Below, piece after piece: positions 13,221 to 24,615 of a stretch of 64,000 nucleotides of DNA. Made by a program: the position numbers and the translations under genes. The number at the start of each line of letters is the position of its first letter. Within the stretch, counting starts at the first letter, position 1. Source of the stretch: Ampelomyces quisqualis. Its lineage: Eukaryota; Ascomycota; Dothideomycetes; Pleosporales; Phaeosphaeriaceae. The stretch spans positions 3,472,001 through 3,536,000 of the forward strand of contig JAGTXZ010000005.1 in the NCBI GenBank assembly GCA_018398575.1, given 5' to 3'. A model generated the notes under the pieces. That model did no database searches and was not told where the DNA came from. It was given only the letters and a program-made list of their open reading frames with translations.

Positions 13221-14393
13221 GCAGTCCTGCTTTAAATGCCCTATCTTATTATAAACCTAACAGTTTATTCTAAAGCTGCTTAGTAGTCTTCTACTAAGAC
13301 GTCCCTGCTAGTAACTCTAATTGTTATTTAAGTAGCTGTAGTTCTAGCTGTTGCGCTAATAGTTGTTATTCCTCTGTGCTTACTGCTGTTGCCTGTAGTT
13401 CTAATAGCCCTAGTTCTGTAAGGCTAGCTAAGGTATATACAGTTACAGGGCTCCTAATTGCTCTTTAGTTTGCTTGCAAACTAAGGCATAAATAACTAGG
13501 TTGTTTATAAGCTCTGCTTTGCGAGAGGTCTATTATATGCTCTATAGCTGCTGCTTAATAGTTATTTAGTTAAGCCTAAGCTGTAGTATCTTATCTACAA
13601 GGTTATCTACTTTGTTCTTTGTAGGCGCTGCACTAAGAAAAGCTTACTTGCGCTAGTTTCTAGATAGAGTGCTCTTTGTTAGCAACTAAAGAGTAGCAGG
13701 TTAAAAGTTTATTCCTAGCTTAATTCTAGGTTTAAAGTTGTTTTGCTGCAGTAGGGCTAATAGTTGTTTAGCTACTAGTTCTACTTTAAACTCTACCTCT
13801 AGTTTAAAGGCTCTTATAGCTTCTGCTAGATTTAACATGCGCGCTTTTTCCTCTACTTCTAGGCGCTTTGCTAGATAGTCTTAGATCTTTTTGTACTTAA
13901 AGTCCTTTAGGGTGTCTGTTTTTAGGCTAAACTTCTCTAGGATCTTTGTTGCGTGTTAGAGCAGCAGTCTCTTAACAAGGTAGTAGCTGCAACAGTCCTT
14001 ATTAATAGTGCCTGCTTTAATATACCTTTTACTGCAGATTTAAAAGTTCTGCAGGTAGTCTCTAATCTTTAGGTCTAATCTTATTTGGCACTAACCTAGC
14101 TAGTGTTTAAAGTACTCTACACGCTTTTCTTGTTAACCTTTATTATTATTTTTAAAGCGTTATTAGAGGCTATTGCAGAGCTCTCTCTACAAGTAGTTGT
14201 CCTAGGCTTCTGCATACTCTTTAGACGCCTGTATAATAGTTCTCTGTCTTAGCTTATAGTAGGCTACTAGTCTATTAATTATTATCTGGTCTGTAAAGCT
14301 ATAGTACTTTAAGAAGTCCTTAAAACGCTCTAGAAAGTCTGTAACGTTAGTACTATTAAACAATAGCATGTTTTCTGCTAGGTAGAATAGCAA
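13221..14393 (-). pseudogene. Gypsy gag relic with CCHC zinc knuckle
   Basis: The open segment at 14,393-14,202 contains STNVTDFLERFKDFLKYYS, which matches the capsid-like region of fungal Ty3/Gypsy Gag proteins (family pattern F-D-G-T-N-V-T-x-F-L-E-R). Farther along the same strand, 13,262-13,221 reads C*VYNKIGHLKQDC. This is the CX2CX4HX4C nucleocapsid knuckle with the second Cys replaced by Tyr and one position turned into a stop. The order gag, knuckle, pol fits the orientation inferred from the polypurine tract. No intact gag frame remains. Confidence 0.82.
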
Positions 14394-15377
14394 CTACGTT
14401 GTGTACAATAGAGGCTGCACTTAGTTAAAAGACTCTGCTAGCATCTAAAGAGCCTTTAACATTAAGTTATCTTAGCCTATACTTCTGCGCCTAGAGTGCC
14501 CTTCTAATAGCTATTTAGCCTGCTTCTCTGGCGCACTACTTATATTTGCGCTAGCTTCTCTTATTAACTCTATAGGCGTTAGCAGTAGAGCTTTCTGTCT
14601 GTTAAGGTATTTAAGGCGTTAACAGCTTAATGTGCTGTTAAGCAGTTCTGTGTTATCTTTGTGTTACTTTTGTAGGCTGCCTAAACAGTAGTTAGAGCTT
14701 ATTTAAATAAACTAAAGAAGAGTAATAGCCTAAAAGACTAGGATTAAGGTTGCTGCTTTATGTAGAGTTGCTAAAAAACTAAAAGCTTAAGCTTTTCTAA
14801 TGTCTAATAGCGCTTCTGTTGTAAAGTCTACTAATTTCTTTCTAATTTCTTTATACTTGCTGTCTAAGCAATTGTTAATTTCCTTTTCCTTCTAACTACC
14901 TGTTTTAATGTCTTCCTTAGTCTGCTCTTAGTTGTTTCTGCTATCTGTGCTCTAAGACTTTCTTAGTATGCTATATGCTTAGTAGGGCGCAATAACTTTG
15001 TGCTTTTGCTTAGCCTAATATAGCTTTAGCTGCAGCTTGCGTCTTGCTCCTTTAGCTATTGCTCTGCTTTTTAGAGTCTGCTTAATCTCTCTTCTGACTT
15101 AGTTCTAGTAGTAGCTAATCTAGGTACTTTAGATAGGCGTTGCTCTAGATCCTACTTTCTGTTCCTCTAATCTTAGAGTATTAACTCTATATCCTTAGAA
15201 TAAATACTAATTATATTCTAGAGAGAACTGTAGCAGCTTGCTAAACACTTGTTAGACTGTTAAGTTCCTGCAATTCCTAGGTTACAAGGACTATAGAAGA
15301 GCGTAGGTGTATGCGCAGGTGCGCAGCCTCCTAAGGCCTAGGCTAATAGAAATTTAGAGTTGTAATTAGTTGCTATA

Positions 15378-15565
15378 TGTAGTAGAGCGTTATTTACCTC
15401 TAAGGCCTATTAGATTTAATGTAGATTTAAATATATTATTATTAGGTGTGTGTGTTTTTTTTTTTGTCCTGTCTTCTAATAGCCCTTTAGCTATTGTATC
15501 TTGTCTATGCTCTTAGCTGTGCCCCAAGCGTTCTTTAGACTTACTTTCTATGTTACTTTACTACA
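15378..15565 (-). repeat. 5' LTR of the Gypsy element
   Basis: 188-bp partner of the LTR at 3,106-3,295, with TG...CA ends and the ATAG duplication immediately outside at 15,566-15,569. For a leftward-transcribed element this copy would hold the promoter. No convincing tRNA primer-binding site was recognised on its inner side. Confidence 0.92.
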
Positions 15566-15933
15566 ATAGATACGTATAATCAGCTAGTTTGTGTAGATCT
15601 AATACGTTAATAGGTTAACTTAGTTGTATTGCAATTGCTATAACTGCAGATATACGCTCTCTTCTATTAGCTAAATTGCAACAGTTATAACTTATTATAA
15701 TTTCTTATAATATATAATGTTATACTAGTTGCTGCGCAGCTACAAATATACGCTTACTCTTACTGTAGTAAAGTAAAGCACTAGCTATCTTAAGCTGCCT
15801 GCTTAGTTTCTCTATCTTTTTAACACTAACGCCTACTTTAACGCTAGCTTTGCTACGTATTTCTATTCTCTCTACAAGTCTGTTCTAATTACTATAGGAC
15901 TTGGCTGTTACTGCTATCTTAACACTAAAGTTT

Positions 15934-16290
15934 GCTATATCTACTAAGTCTTTTCTGCTTGTTATTAGGCTACGCTAACTATAATAGAGTTTAATAGAAG
16001 CGTACTGCTATAGTAACTTAGCTATATCTGCTAAGTCTTTTCTATCTGTTGTTAGGCTATGCTAACTACTATAGAGTTTAACAGAAGTGTTCTTCTAAGT
16101 ATATTAGCTATATCTACTAAGTCTTTCTTTTCTGTTGTTAGACTATACTAACTACTTAATATTTTGGCTAGAGCGTACTGCTACAGCATAAGCGGGTTAC
16201 TTAGCTATATCTGCTAAGTCTTTCTTTTCTGCTGTTAGACTATACTAACTACTTAATATTTTAACTAGAGCGTACTGCTGCAGTATAAGC
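15934..16290. repeat. Tandem repeat, four units of about 86-97 bp
   Basis: Four units start at 15,934, 16,021, 16,107 and 16,204, each beginning GCTATATCT followed by A or G, then CTAAGTCTTT, and continuing with a GTTAG..CTA..CTAACTA core. The last two units share a longer tail ending in AGCGTACTGCTGCAG-type sequence. Units differ mostly by transitions. Spacings are 87, 86 and 97 bp. Confidence 0.8.
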
Positions 16291-16292
16291 AG

Positions 16293-16375
16293 GTTACTAA
16301 AGCTGCGTAGTAAAAGCAAGTTACTAAAGCTGCGCAGTAAAAGTAAGTTACTAAAGTACTCTCTACAGTATAGTA
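16293..16375. repeat. 27-bp tandem repeat, two full units plus partial
   Basis: The unit GTTACTAAAGCTGCG followed by (T/C)AGTAAAAG(C/T)AA starts at 16,293 and 16,320. A diverged third copy starts at 16,347. The array directly follows the 86-97 bp array. Confidence 0.75.
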
Positions 16376-19300
16376 GATTACTAAAGCTTAGCAATGCCTA
16401 GCTAAATGTTTATACAGTCTTCTAGATATCTAAACACTTTATATAACAACAGAGAGTAACTTGCTGTCTTAGTATGCAGGTATTAATCTATTTAACCTAA
16501 GCAGTCTAACTAGCTGCCTCTATAGTTACTTTAAATTGTCTTATACTTTAGCTTCTGCTTAGTTTTTATTAGAGTGTCTGTACTAAGCCTAGAGCTTACT
16601 AGATATAACCTTATACTATTATTGCTTAGGCTTTAGCCTATTAGGTGCTTGCGCCTAATTGTAATAACTACTGCCTTAACTTAGCGCGTTTATGTTAAAC
16701 TAAACACATAATTTATACCTTTGTGTACTAGTGTAGTAGAAAGTATAAGGTTTAAGTTAATCTCTACTTAATCTTTTAAGTACTGTATTTATTGTTAGTA
16801 ATTGTGTATAAAGATATAGCGCTAAGAAACACATTTCTTATACTTAATCTTATGTGCGTGTTTCTTTACTAGTAGAGTTTAGTGTAATATTGCAAGAGCA
16901 CTTGTAATACTTATTACTATTATTGTTAATAGTAATAGTTATAGTTACTAGTAGCTGCAGAATAGACTTATAGTTTTTAGTTATAGGTAGGCCTACCTTA
17001 TACTAGTTAACTTCTGTCTTGTAAAGCTCTATTATGTTATTTTAGTCCTAATCCTAAGGCTTTGCCTTGTAATAAGCTGCCTGTAGGTAAGCACGTCCTG
17101 CACAACGTGTGTATTCTTTTAATAGGTTTTCTTTTAAGTAGTGCAGTGCAATAGAATTAGTGCTATTAGAAGTTAATAACTTTATTATAGACGCTATCTT
17201 GTTTAGTTTACTAACATAGCTGTTCTAGTTGTTAGTAATAGGTATAAGTAAGGCTAGAGCTTATACCTAGCTTAAGAGATTTGTAGTTAATAACTAGTAT
17301 TACTATTAGCTTAAGTTCCTGTTAGGCTTTATTACTTTTTATGTAGTATACTTAAGAGCTAGCCTATCTATTGTTAGAGCTTTACTTTTATAAAACTATA
17401 ACTCTACGTAATAGCTTACAATTACTACATACCTGTAGTTAGGTACTATATAGCTACTGTTACGTTAATCTAGTTATTAATCTGCCTATACAGAAAGGCG
17501 GCTAGTGCAGGGATTAGGGCATACTTAATAGCAATAGACGTAAACGCAGGCTTTATCTAGTTAGTCTTAGCAAATTGTTAGTATTATAGTGTCTAGGTTA
17601 CTTCTGCAAGAAAGAATATATCTAGGGTGTACCTATTAGTAGCGCTGCCTTAAGCAGCGCGTTAAGAAGCTTTCTAAGCGTTAAGAGCAGTTATAAGAGG
17701 TAGCGTTAGCAACGTGCTTGCGCTAAGGCATTAGTGTTTTTCCTAAAATACGCGCTAAAATACCTTAGCCTATTGCCTACATCTCTGCAAAGGTGCAGCA
17801 GATTGTTATTGCGCTTAAGACTACTATAGTCTTAACCTTACTTCTATTATTAGCTTATAGTATCTAGGCTCTAATTCTTAGTCTGCAAATATAGAAACTT
17901 GCGCCTCTATAGCACTAGCCTAACTATAACACCTTCTAGCACAGCACGCTAGCTATTACTCTACTATAATAGCGCGTAACAGCGTTAAGACTAAACCCTA
18001 TATATATAAGTTGCTATATTAGAAAGTAGTATAATAAGTATTATAAGTCCTAATACAGTAAAGCCTATATCTATATAATAGGACTTAATACAACTATAAT
18101 ACATTTAGATTATGCCTAGACAATTATTAAAGGCAATAGATTAGAGTGCTAAGAATAGTTATAGCAATTATTTAGAGTAGATAAGGATAAGATAATATTA
18201 CTTAGACAATGTTAAACAGTATAGAATTAGCAGTAATAGACAAAGTTATATTTATAGACTACCTCTATAGCAAGGATATGCTTTACTATAGATAACTAAG
18301 GCCTAATTATATCTTAAATACTCTAGCAGTAAAAGATTTGTTCTTCTTTAAAGCTGCTTCTAATTCTACTTGTTTAAAGTTAATATAAGCTTATAGAAGT
18401 TCTATCTTCTCTTTAGTAACTTTAAAGTAGGCTATCTAGTTATTACTCTTGCTATCAATTAGAACTTCTAAGATAGTGTATACGTCTAGCGTGTTACTAT
18501 CCTATAAGCTAATCTATTGCATATTTAGTAGATAAAACAGAGTTTAAGAGTATATTTAAATTAATTACTTACTAAGGCTAGCCAATTAGTTGGCTAGATA
18601 GCATGTCCTCTAAAGTACTAGGCAACGTCTATAACACTGTAACGTTGTTGTTAGTAGAAACTTCTTATTAGAAATAGTAATATAGATAATATAGTGTGTT
18701 AGAAGAGTATATAGTTGCTATTGTAACACACCTATATACTAATAGTTAACAGAGGTAGTGCTAATAATAGAGTTAAAGTTAATAACTAGCAATATAAATG
18801 TCTTTTGCTATAAGTATTTAGAGCACCTATCTACTAAGATTTAGCTATGTTTAATTTCTAGAATATCTACGTACCTGTGCAGACACTAAAGGCTATAGTC
18901 TGTTGTAATATAGAGAAGGTATACCTTTTGTAAGGCAGAGAAGTAACTAAAGAGAACTATAAATAAGCTAACAACTAGACAGTAGCTATAATTAAGCCTA
19001 GTTGGCCCTGTAAGTCTATATCTAAACTGTCTTCTACAAGGTTTAGACTAATAAAACTAATATCTGCTTCTAGACTAGAATAACGCCTATCTACTAATAG
19101 GTAATAAATAACAACTTAGATATATATATCTAAAGATTTAGTAGCAGCGCCCTGTGTAGAGTCTGCTATTAAACCTAAAACCTGCAATTATATAGTAACA
19201 AGCAATAGAAGATAACAATAAAATAATGCAATTAGAAACTATAAAGAACTTATAACTTATACCTCTATTATTTAAACCTCCTTAATTTAAGTATAGTACC

Positions 19301-20153
19301 TAAAAGATTACAGAACTACGTAGTCCTTAACAACGTCTAAAATTAGGGGATTTTAAATTACTAGCAGTATACGTAGCTGCCTATATAAGGATTCTAATAC
19401 CTCTAAATATATATAAGAGTTTTATAAGTAAGAATAAAGAAAGAGTATAAAAGAAATTAATTTGCATAGCGTGTGACATCTAATAGCAACATAGGAAAAG
19501 CTGTAAATTTAATAAAATTACTATACTAGACTATACTGCAATAAGAGACTACGTAGCACGTAGGTAGCTATAGGCAGCTTAGTATTTTAATAGAGCCTAG
19601 CTAATTAAGTAGGCGTTAAGGACTACCTAGTATAACTAAAAAAAAGCAGTAGCTTAGGTAGAGAAAGGTAAGCGCAAACAGTCTATATACGTAGAAATAT
19701 ATTCTAAAACTAATAGCCTATAAGAAGGCTAAACACGCTGCTGCAGGGTTTGTAAACTTTAACAATAATAAGGTATAATTATTACTGCTAAATAACTGTT
19801 ACCTTTAAGCATTAAGACTAGAGAAATTACTATATTGCGTAGGAGGTTGCTAGAGAATACTATCTATACTAGAGTTCTCTACTAAGCATATTAGAGTATG
19901 CGTTAATTATACAGAAACTCTACGTAGCTTTTATAAACATATAGCAGATAACTTAAACAATATAGGGTAAGTTAACTATTAGTTTTAAGCATCTTAAACT
20001 TTAGATAGAAACTATTAATTATCTAGTTAAAGTTAACACTTTACTTAACTAACTATTCTGCGCTACTAGTAACATTAATATACTACAATGTTAAATAGTA
20101 TTACAATATACTTAGATATTAAGAAATATCTAAGCAGATAAAGTATATATAGT

Positions 20154-20345
20154 GTGCCTAGGCAAAATAAGAAAAGACTATTAAAGAATAAACTACCTTT
20201 TGCGCTAAACGCACAAAGACCTGTAGCTTTTACACTGCTAACCTATAAAGAGGTAGTTAACAAGAAACTTACTAAGGCAAAGAAACTACTGCAGCTTCTT
20301 ATAAATAAAGAGATTTTAGACCTACAACAACGCAAGGTTACTTAA
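20154..20345 (+). pseudogene. Unidentified relic fragment
   Basis: 63 codons are open from an ATG. The segment is basic and includes AFTLLTYKEVVNKKLTKAKK. Upstream in-frame text includes YTETLRSFYKHIADNL near 19,910-19,955. It looks like the surviving part of a larger coding sequence, probably transposon-borne, but I do not recognise the family. Confidence 0.3.
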
Positions 20346-22083
20346 TTATTACTATCTTAATAATATAGTAAGCCTAGTCTTGTGTTACAAAAAAAGAACG
20401 TTATACTAGATAAGAGTATACTATATAATCTTATGCTAAATATCTGCTATTGCATTCTTTAGATATATAAGTCCTAGGACGTAAGGTACGTAACAGATGT
20501 ATTTCCTACAAAGATATAGCTAAAACAGAGTATATTATAAAATCTTAATATACTTTAACTTTTTCTTACTATAGCTAAACAGTACTTAGAGGCAAAGTGT
20601 TGTTAGAGTATATGCAACAAATTTGCTAAGCTTAATAAAGTAAGAAGAGAAAAGCTGCACTTAAAGACTTAATAGACTATTAGAGACGCAAAAGCAATAT
20701 ACTCTTAGGCAAAAGAGTAATATAAATCTTTACTCTCTAGAGATTATAAGCTTAGCACTAGACACAGTTAAGAGAATATACTCTACTTAAGCTAATAAAG
20801 CTGTATTCTATTAAGAAAGGCTGCAGCGCTATTAGGCAAAGCAAGTACTAATAAGATATAACTAGAAGAAGTATCTAATAAAAGAAATAATGTTATAAGC
20901 TTGCATAGTTAAAGTTAACACTCTAATAAGAGAAAGGGTAAAGCCTACGCAATAACTATTTCTTCTAGCTCTTTTAGCTTAGACAAGAATAACTCTAATA
21001 AGTAAGATAGACTAGTATAGTAGTATAGTAGTAGTAATATACATTCTACGTAGCAGTTGTATGCAGAATTCCTATCTAAATAATTTAATAAAAAGTAAAC
21101 TAAGAAGATGCCTATGTGCACACACTACCTGCTTTACTATATAATCTATATATTCTGCCTTACTTCTTCTATCTATTATTCTTCTTACACTAGAGCAGAT
21201 AACAAAGGCTGCAATTATAAGCTTGCAAGGAGTACGCTCTTTTAGCAAGCTTCTAATTATATATTCTATCTACTAGCCTACTTACTTAATAATATATTAA
21301 GAAAAAGACTTTTAAATAGTAGTAAGAACCTTAACGCAAGTAAACAATTCCCTACTTATTAGAACTTGCTACTTTCTTCTTAGTAGCACTATCTTTACAC
21401 AAGAAACTAACTAAAGGCACTTTAAAATAACAACTTAAACAGTAGTAAGATATTTAAAGCTAGTAAACAACTCTTATATAATAATCTCTAACCCTAACTT
21501 AAGCATCTAGCCCTCTAGAAATCTAACAGCAAACTGTATAGTATATTTAAAACTTGCCTTAAGCGTTACGCCTACCTTAATAAGAGTATTAAGGATCTTA
21601 TTAACACTACTAAAGCTGTAAAGTAACTCCTAAATGTAACAGTAACACGTTTAGTAGTACTAGGTTAGCAAAGAGTTAGCAAGACAACTTTAATAAATAC
21701 GCTATTTAATTGCTACCTTCTAGCTATACCTAGAGCGCTAAGGCAATATAGCTTATACTACTTTTATAACTATTATTAGGTAAAGAAGTAATGCTATATA
21801 TAATACTAAGACTAGTAATATTATTATCTACTTTAATAATAAGGTAGGTATAATAATCTACATCTAGGAACAAGCTAACAACTAGTAGAAGAATTGCAAT
21901 ACCTTAGAAAACAGAGATAATACTCTTAACTAAAGAAACTTTATAAAAATAGCTTAAACAGCAATACAGCGCCTTAATTACAAGGTTTCTTACTCTTTTA
22001 ATACTCTGCCTACTACAATATATAAACTACTCCTTATACTACTATTAATGTTCCTCTATTAACTATAACTACTTTTCTCTAGT

Positions 22084-22660
22084 TTGTTTATTTACGCTAG
22101 GATCTAATAACTTGTAAAAAACAAGATAGTTTTCTATTTATAAAGAAGAATAACAAGTTACTACAAGTTTAATTAATATTAGGATAACATATATAATAAT
22201 AATTACTGTTATTAGGTGCAAAGAATTAAAGAAAGTTCTTACATAGGCAAGTAATTTCTATCTTACTTAGTGCCTGCCTACTATATACTTTTCCTTAACC
22301 TCTTATACAACTGCTTTCTTCTACCTATTACATGCTTTTCTTTAACCTCTTGCATAACTGCTTTTATCTAGATTATGCCTTTGTAAAGTATAAAGAATTA
22401 AAGAAAGTTTTTATATAGGCTAGTAATTTTTATCTTAACTAGTGCCTACCTGCTATATACTTTTCCTTAACCTCTTATACAACTACTTTTATCTAAGTTG
22501 TTTATATATACTAGAATTTAATAGCTTACAAAAACTAAGGTAGACTCTATTAGGCAAAGAAAAGTAACAAAGCACTATATTTTGTTCTAGTAGCTGTTAG
22601 CATAATATTTATAATAACTACCTTTATTAAATGTAATAAATTAAAGAAAGTTCTTACAGT
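22084..22660. repeat. Nested tandem repeat (172 bp inside about 410 bp)
   Basis: The segment starting AAAGAATTAAAGAAAGTT at 22,220 recurs at 22,392 (period 172). It carries TATACTTTTCCTTAACCTCT in both units. A third AATTAAAGAAAGTTCTTAC lies near 22,627. The sequence preceding the first unit (from about 22,084, TTGTTTAT..ACTAGGATCTAATA type) recurs near 22,498, giving an outer period near 410 bp. Confidence 0.7.
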
Positions 22661-23684
22661 TAAAAAGTAGCTAGGTAATAGAAACTCTAGTATAAATAGT
22701 ATATAAGTCTTAACAGAAATCTAGTACTTAACTAATAAAAGTACTTTAATTATATACAGCTACAAAATTACACAGCGTCTTAAGCTCTCTAAGAGCAACT
22801 GTCTGCGTAATAGCTATAAGAGTATAAGGCTAATTACAAAACCTAAGCTACTTTACTATAAAAGATATAAGAAGAATTTAAACTTATACAGCTATAAAGT
22901 TACGCAGCGCCTTAAGCTTACACGCGTAATAACTTTTAATAGGCTATAAGCGCTTATAACTTTGTTAACTAATTTTAATTTAATAGTATTTTTAAGCATA
23001 TATCTAGATCTTATTTCTAGTCTCTTCTGCCTAATAGAGGGCAGTAGTTGTTAAGATTACTAAAGACTTAGTAGGCTACAACGCCTGCTACGTCTACTAC
23101 TTATAACTAAGGCTACCTAGTTATAGTGTATTTACTAACACTATCTTAAATATAAACCTTTAAGAGTTTTAGTAATAAGTAGCAGGTACTTAGTAAAGCT
23201 TATTAACGCAGTTTAACTAATAAGCAACTGCTGTAGTTGTTAATAGGAATATTTGCTATTACAAAGAATTAGTTTTAGATAGCTATAAAGGTAATAGGTA
23301 TTAGTTTAAACAAACAATTAACTTTACCTTTACATCTCTAATCTACTAGAAGCTTAGAGCGCTACAGCAAATGCTATTATAAGGAACTGCTTGCAGGTTA
23401 TAATAACAAGTTAAATTAGATTAAAGAAAGATTAATTAGCTTAACTCTAAATATATTTCTAGTTAAAAACCTAATAGCTTTTAAGATTTTGTGCTTAACT
23501 ATGTTAACATTTACCTACGTCTTATATAGTAAGCAGTATTAGCAAGTACTATTTGCCTAGCTTAAATAACGTACTGCTTAGGGCGTATAATAGCAGAATT
23601 TTTATTAATTTTGCGTAATACATAGTTTATATATATTTTAACAAAACATAAGATAATATACTATAAGATTAGACAGGCAAAAAA

Positions 23685-23804
23685 ACACTGCAACAGTGTA
23701 ATATACACTAGAGCTGTGTAAATATCCCCTACGTGCAGTGTAAAGGAGTAAATTTACACGATACTGCGGTGTATATTAACACCGCGCTGGGTATTTAACA
23801 CCGC
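23685..23804. repeat. Cluster of small inverted repeats at the block edge
   Basis: Consecutive hairpin-capable pairs: ACACTG/CAGTGT (23,685-23,699), TACAC/GTGTA (23,704-23,720), GTGTAAA/TTTACAC (23,738-23,759) and GCGGTGT/ACACCGC (23,766-23,785), with ACACCGC repeated at 23,798-23,804. They straddle the switch from hypermutated to normal sequence. They may be the terminus of a transposable element; no partner terminus was found in the window. Confidence 0.6.
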
Positions 23805-24615
23805 ATTTGTACCCCAGTGTACTTGTCATATACGTCCAAAATAGGCCTTTTTTAACAAAGCTCCAGTCAGTCCGCAAGTTCGTGTGCTGTAAATGTCCAA
23901 GGCGACCCTTGAGTAGCGGGATCAACGGTCCGGTCAAAAGAACGAGAGCAACAGCCACGGCGCGAAGTGTCGTTCTGTGACCGTATCGTCGCAAGAGGGC
24001 TTGGATGATCAACGGCATTACCGCGCCCGAGGCTCCAGACGCACTGCATAGAAATCCATATGCCATTCCGCGCCGGCGAATCCAGAACTCGTCAACCATG
24101 GACAAAATAGGATAGTAAAACACGACAAATCCAATGCCGTACATGACTCCTTGCGTCAACAACAACGTGCCTAGTGAGTTTGCAAAACTACCCGCCACGA
24201 GACCCAATATACTCAACGGCCATCCAATGAAAATCATATGTGTGCGGTACCTGGAGTAGCGACGGATCAAGGGTGTCGCGAGCGGGGCGCCGAGATAAGA
24301 TATTCCTGAGGCGGTAGTGCCGATGGCAGAGATATATGCACTATCGCTGAATGCTGGAATGTGCGAATAGTATTCTTGGAAGACACCGAAGGAGAGGGGA
24401 AAGCCCCAGAGTAATGCCTCGAAGACGAAGGCGGCCAGGAGGAGGCGCCATGCTGGCCAGCCTCCATCGATTGCTGGTAACGTGGTGTTCTGATCTGAGA
24501 AGATTGTGCGAGCATTTTCATTTTCTGGCTCGGGGTGCTGAGTGGAAGATGTTAAGGACGATAGTGGAATCGGTGTACGAGGTGCGTTCATAGGCGTGCG
24601 ATCAGTGTTCGTCAT
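23776..24615 (-). pseudogene. MFS monocarboxylate-transporter-like gene, truncated at C-terminus
   Basis: The frame starts with a polar, Thr/Ser/Pro-rich N-terminus, then DGGWPAWRLLLAAFVFEALL, the typical first transmembrane segment of fungal monocarboxylate-porter-type MFS proteins, and about five further hydrophobic segments. Residues to about 258 (TDWSFVKKGLFW) fit the family up to the central loop and the start of TM7. After about residue 265 the text becomes non-family (STLGYKCGVKYPARC) and stops. Family members have about 430-500 residues and 12 TM segments; this one has 279 residues and at most half the fold. The break falls within about 70 bp of the end of the hypermutated block, so rearrangement or insertion removed the rest. 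Substrate cannot be predicted; a working transporter is unlikely. Confidence 0.8.

Larger units (their letters stand above)
3106..15565 (-). mobile_element. Ty3/Gypsy LTR retrotransposon, RIP-inactivated, complete ends
   Basis: Two near-identical direct repeats (3,106-3,295 and 15,378-15,565) begin TGTAGTA and end TACTACA. They are flanked by the same tetranucleotide ATAG at 3,102-3,105 and 15,566-15,569, a target-site duplication. On the minus strand the sequence just inside the left LTR reads AGGGGAGAGA, a polypurine tract, so the element is transcribed leftward and the 5' LTR is at 15,378-15,565. Minus-strand relics come in Gypsy order: gag, CCHC knuckle, reverse transcriptase, RNase H, integrase. 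All are full of TAA/TAG stops and active-site residues are mutated, so the copy is dead. At 12.46 kb it is long for the superfamily; the excess is about 4.7 kb between integrase and 3' LTR. The protease was not located. Confidence 0.93.
1..23759. other. AT-rich RIP-like hypermutated block
   Basis: No intact gene is visible. Stops TAA and TAG occur every few codons in all frames, while TGA and the Trp codon TGG are almost missing. Across 12,001-12,420 the eight trinucleotides TCA, CCA, TCG, CCG, TGA, TGG, CGA and CGG occur once by eye; about 50 would be expected at equal frequencies. ACA, GCA, ACG and GCG stay common. This is the footprint of repeat-induced point mutation (RIP), a premeiotic C-to-T process of ascomycetes acting on repeats, here with a tight pyrimidine-C-purine context. 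The signature ends sharply near 23,759 and ordinary composition follows. The block contains at least one complete LTR element plus unresolved relics. Confidence 0.9.
15566..23759. other. Degenerate right flank, 8.2 kb
   Basis: RIP-like DNA with no intact gene. It contains two tandem-repeat clusters (listed separately) and scattered plus-strand coding relics. The clearest relic is a 63-codon open segment at 20,154-20,345. No LTR pair, terminal inverted repeat or transposase motif could be assigned by eye. Confidence 0.5.
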
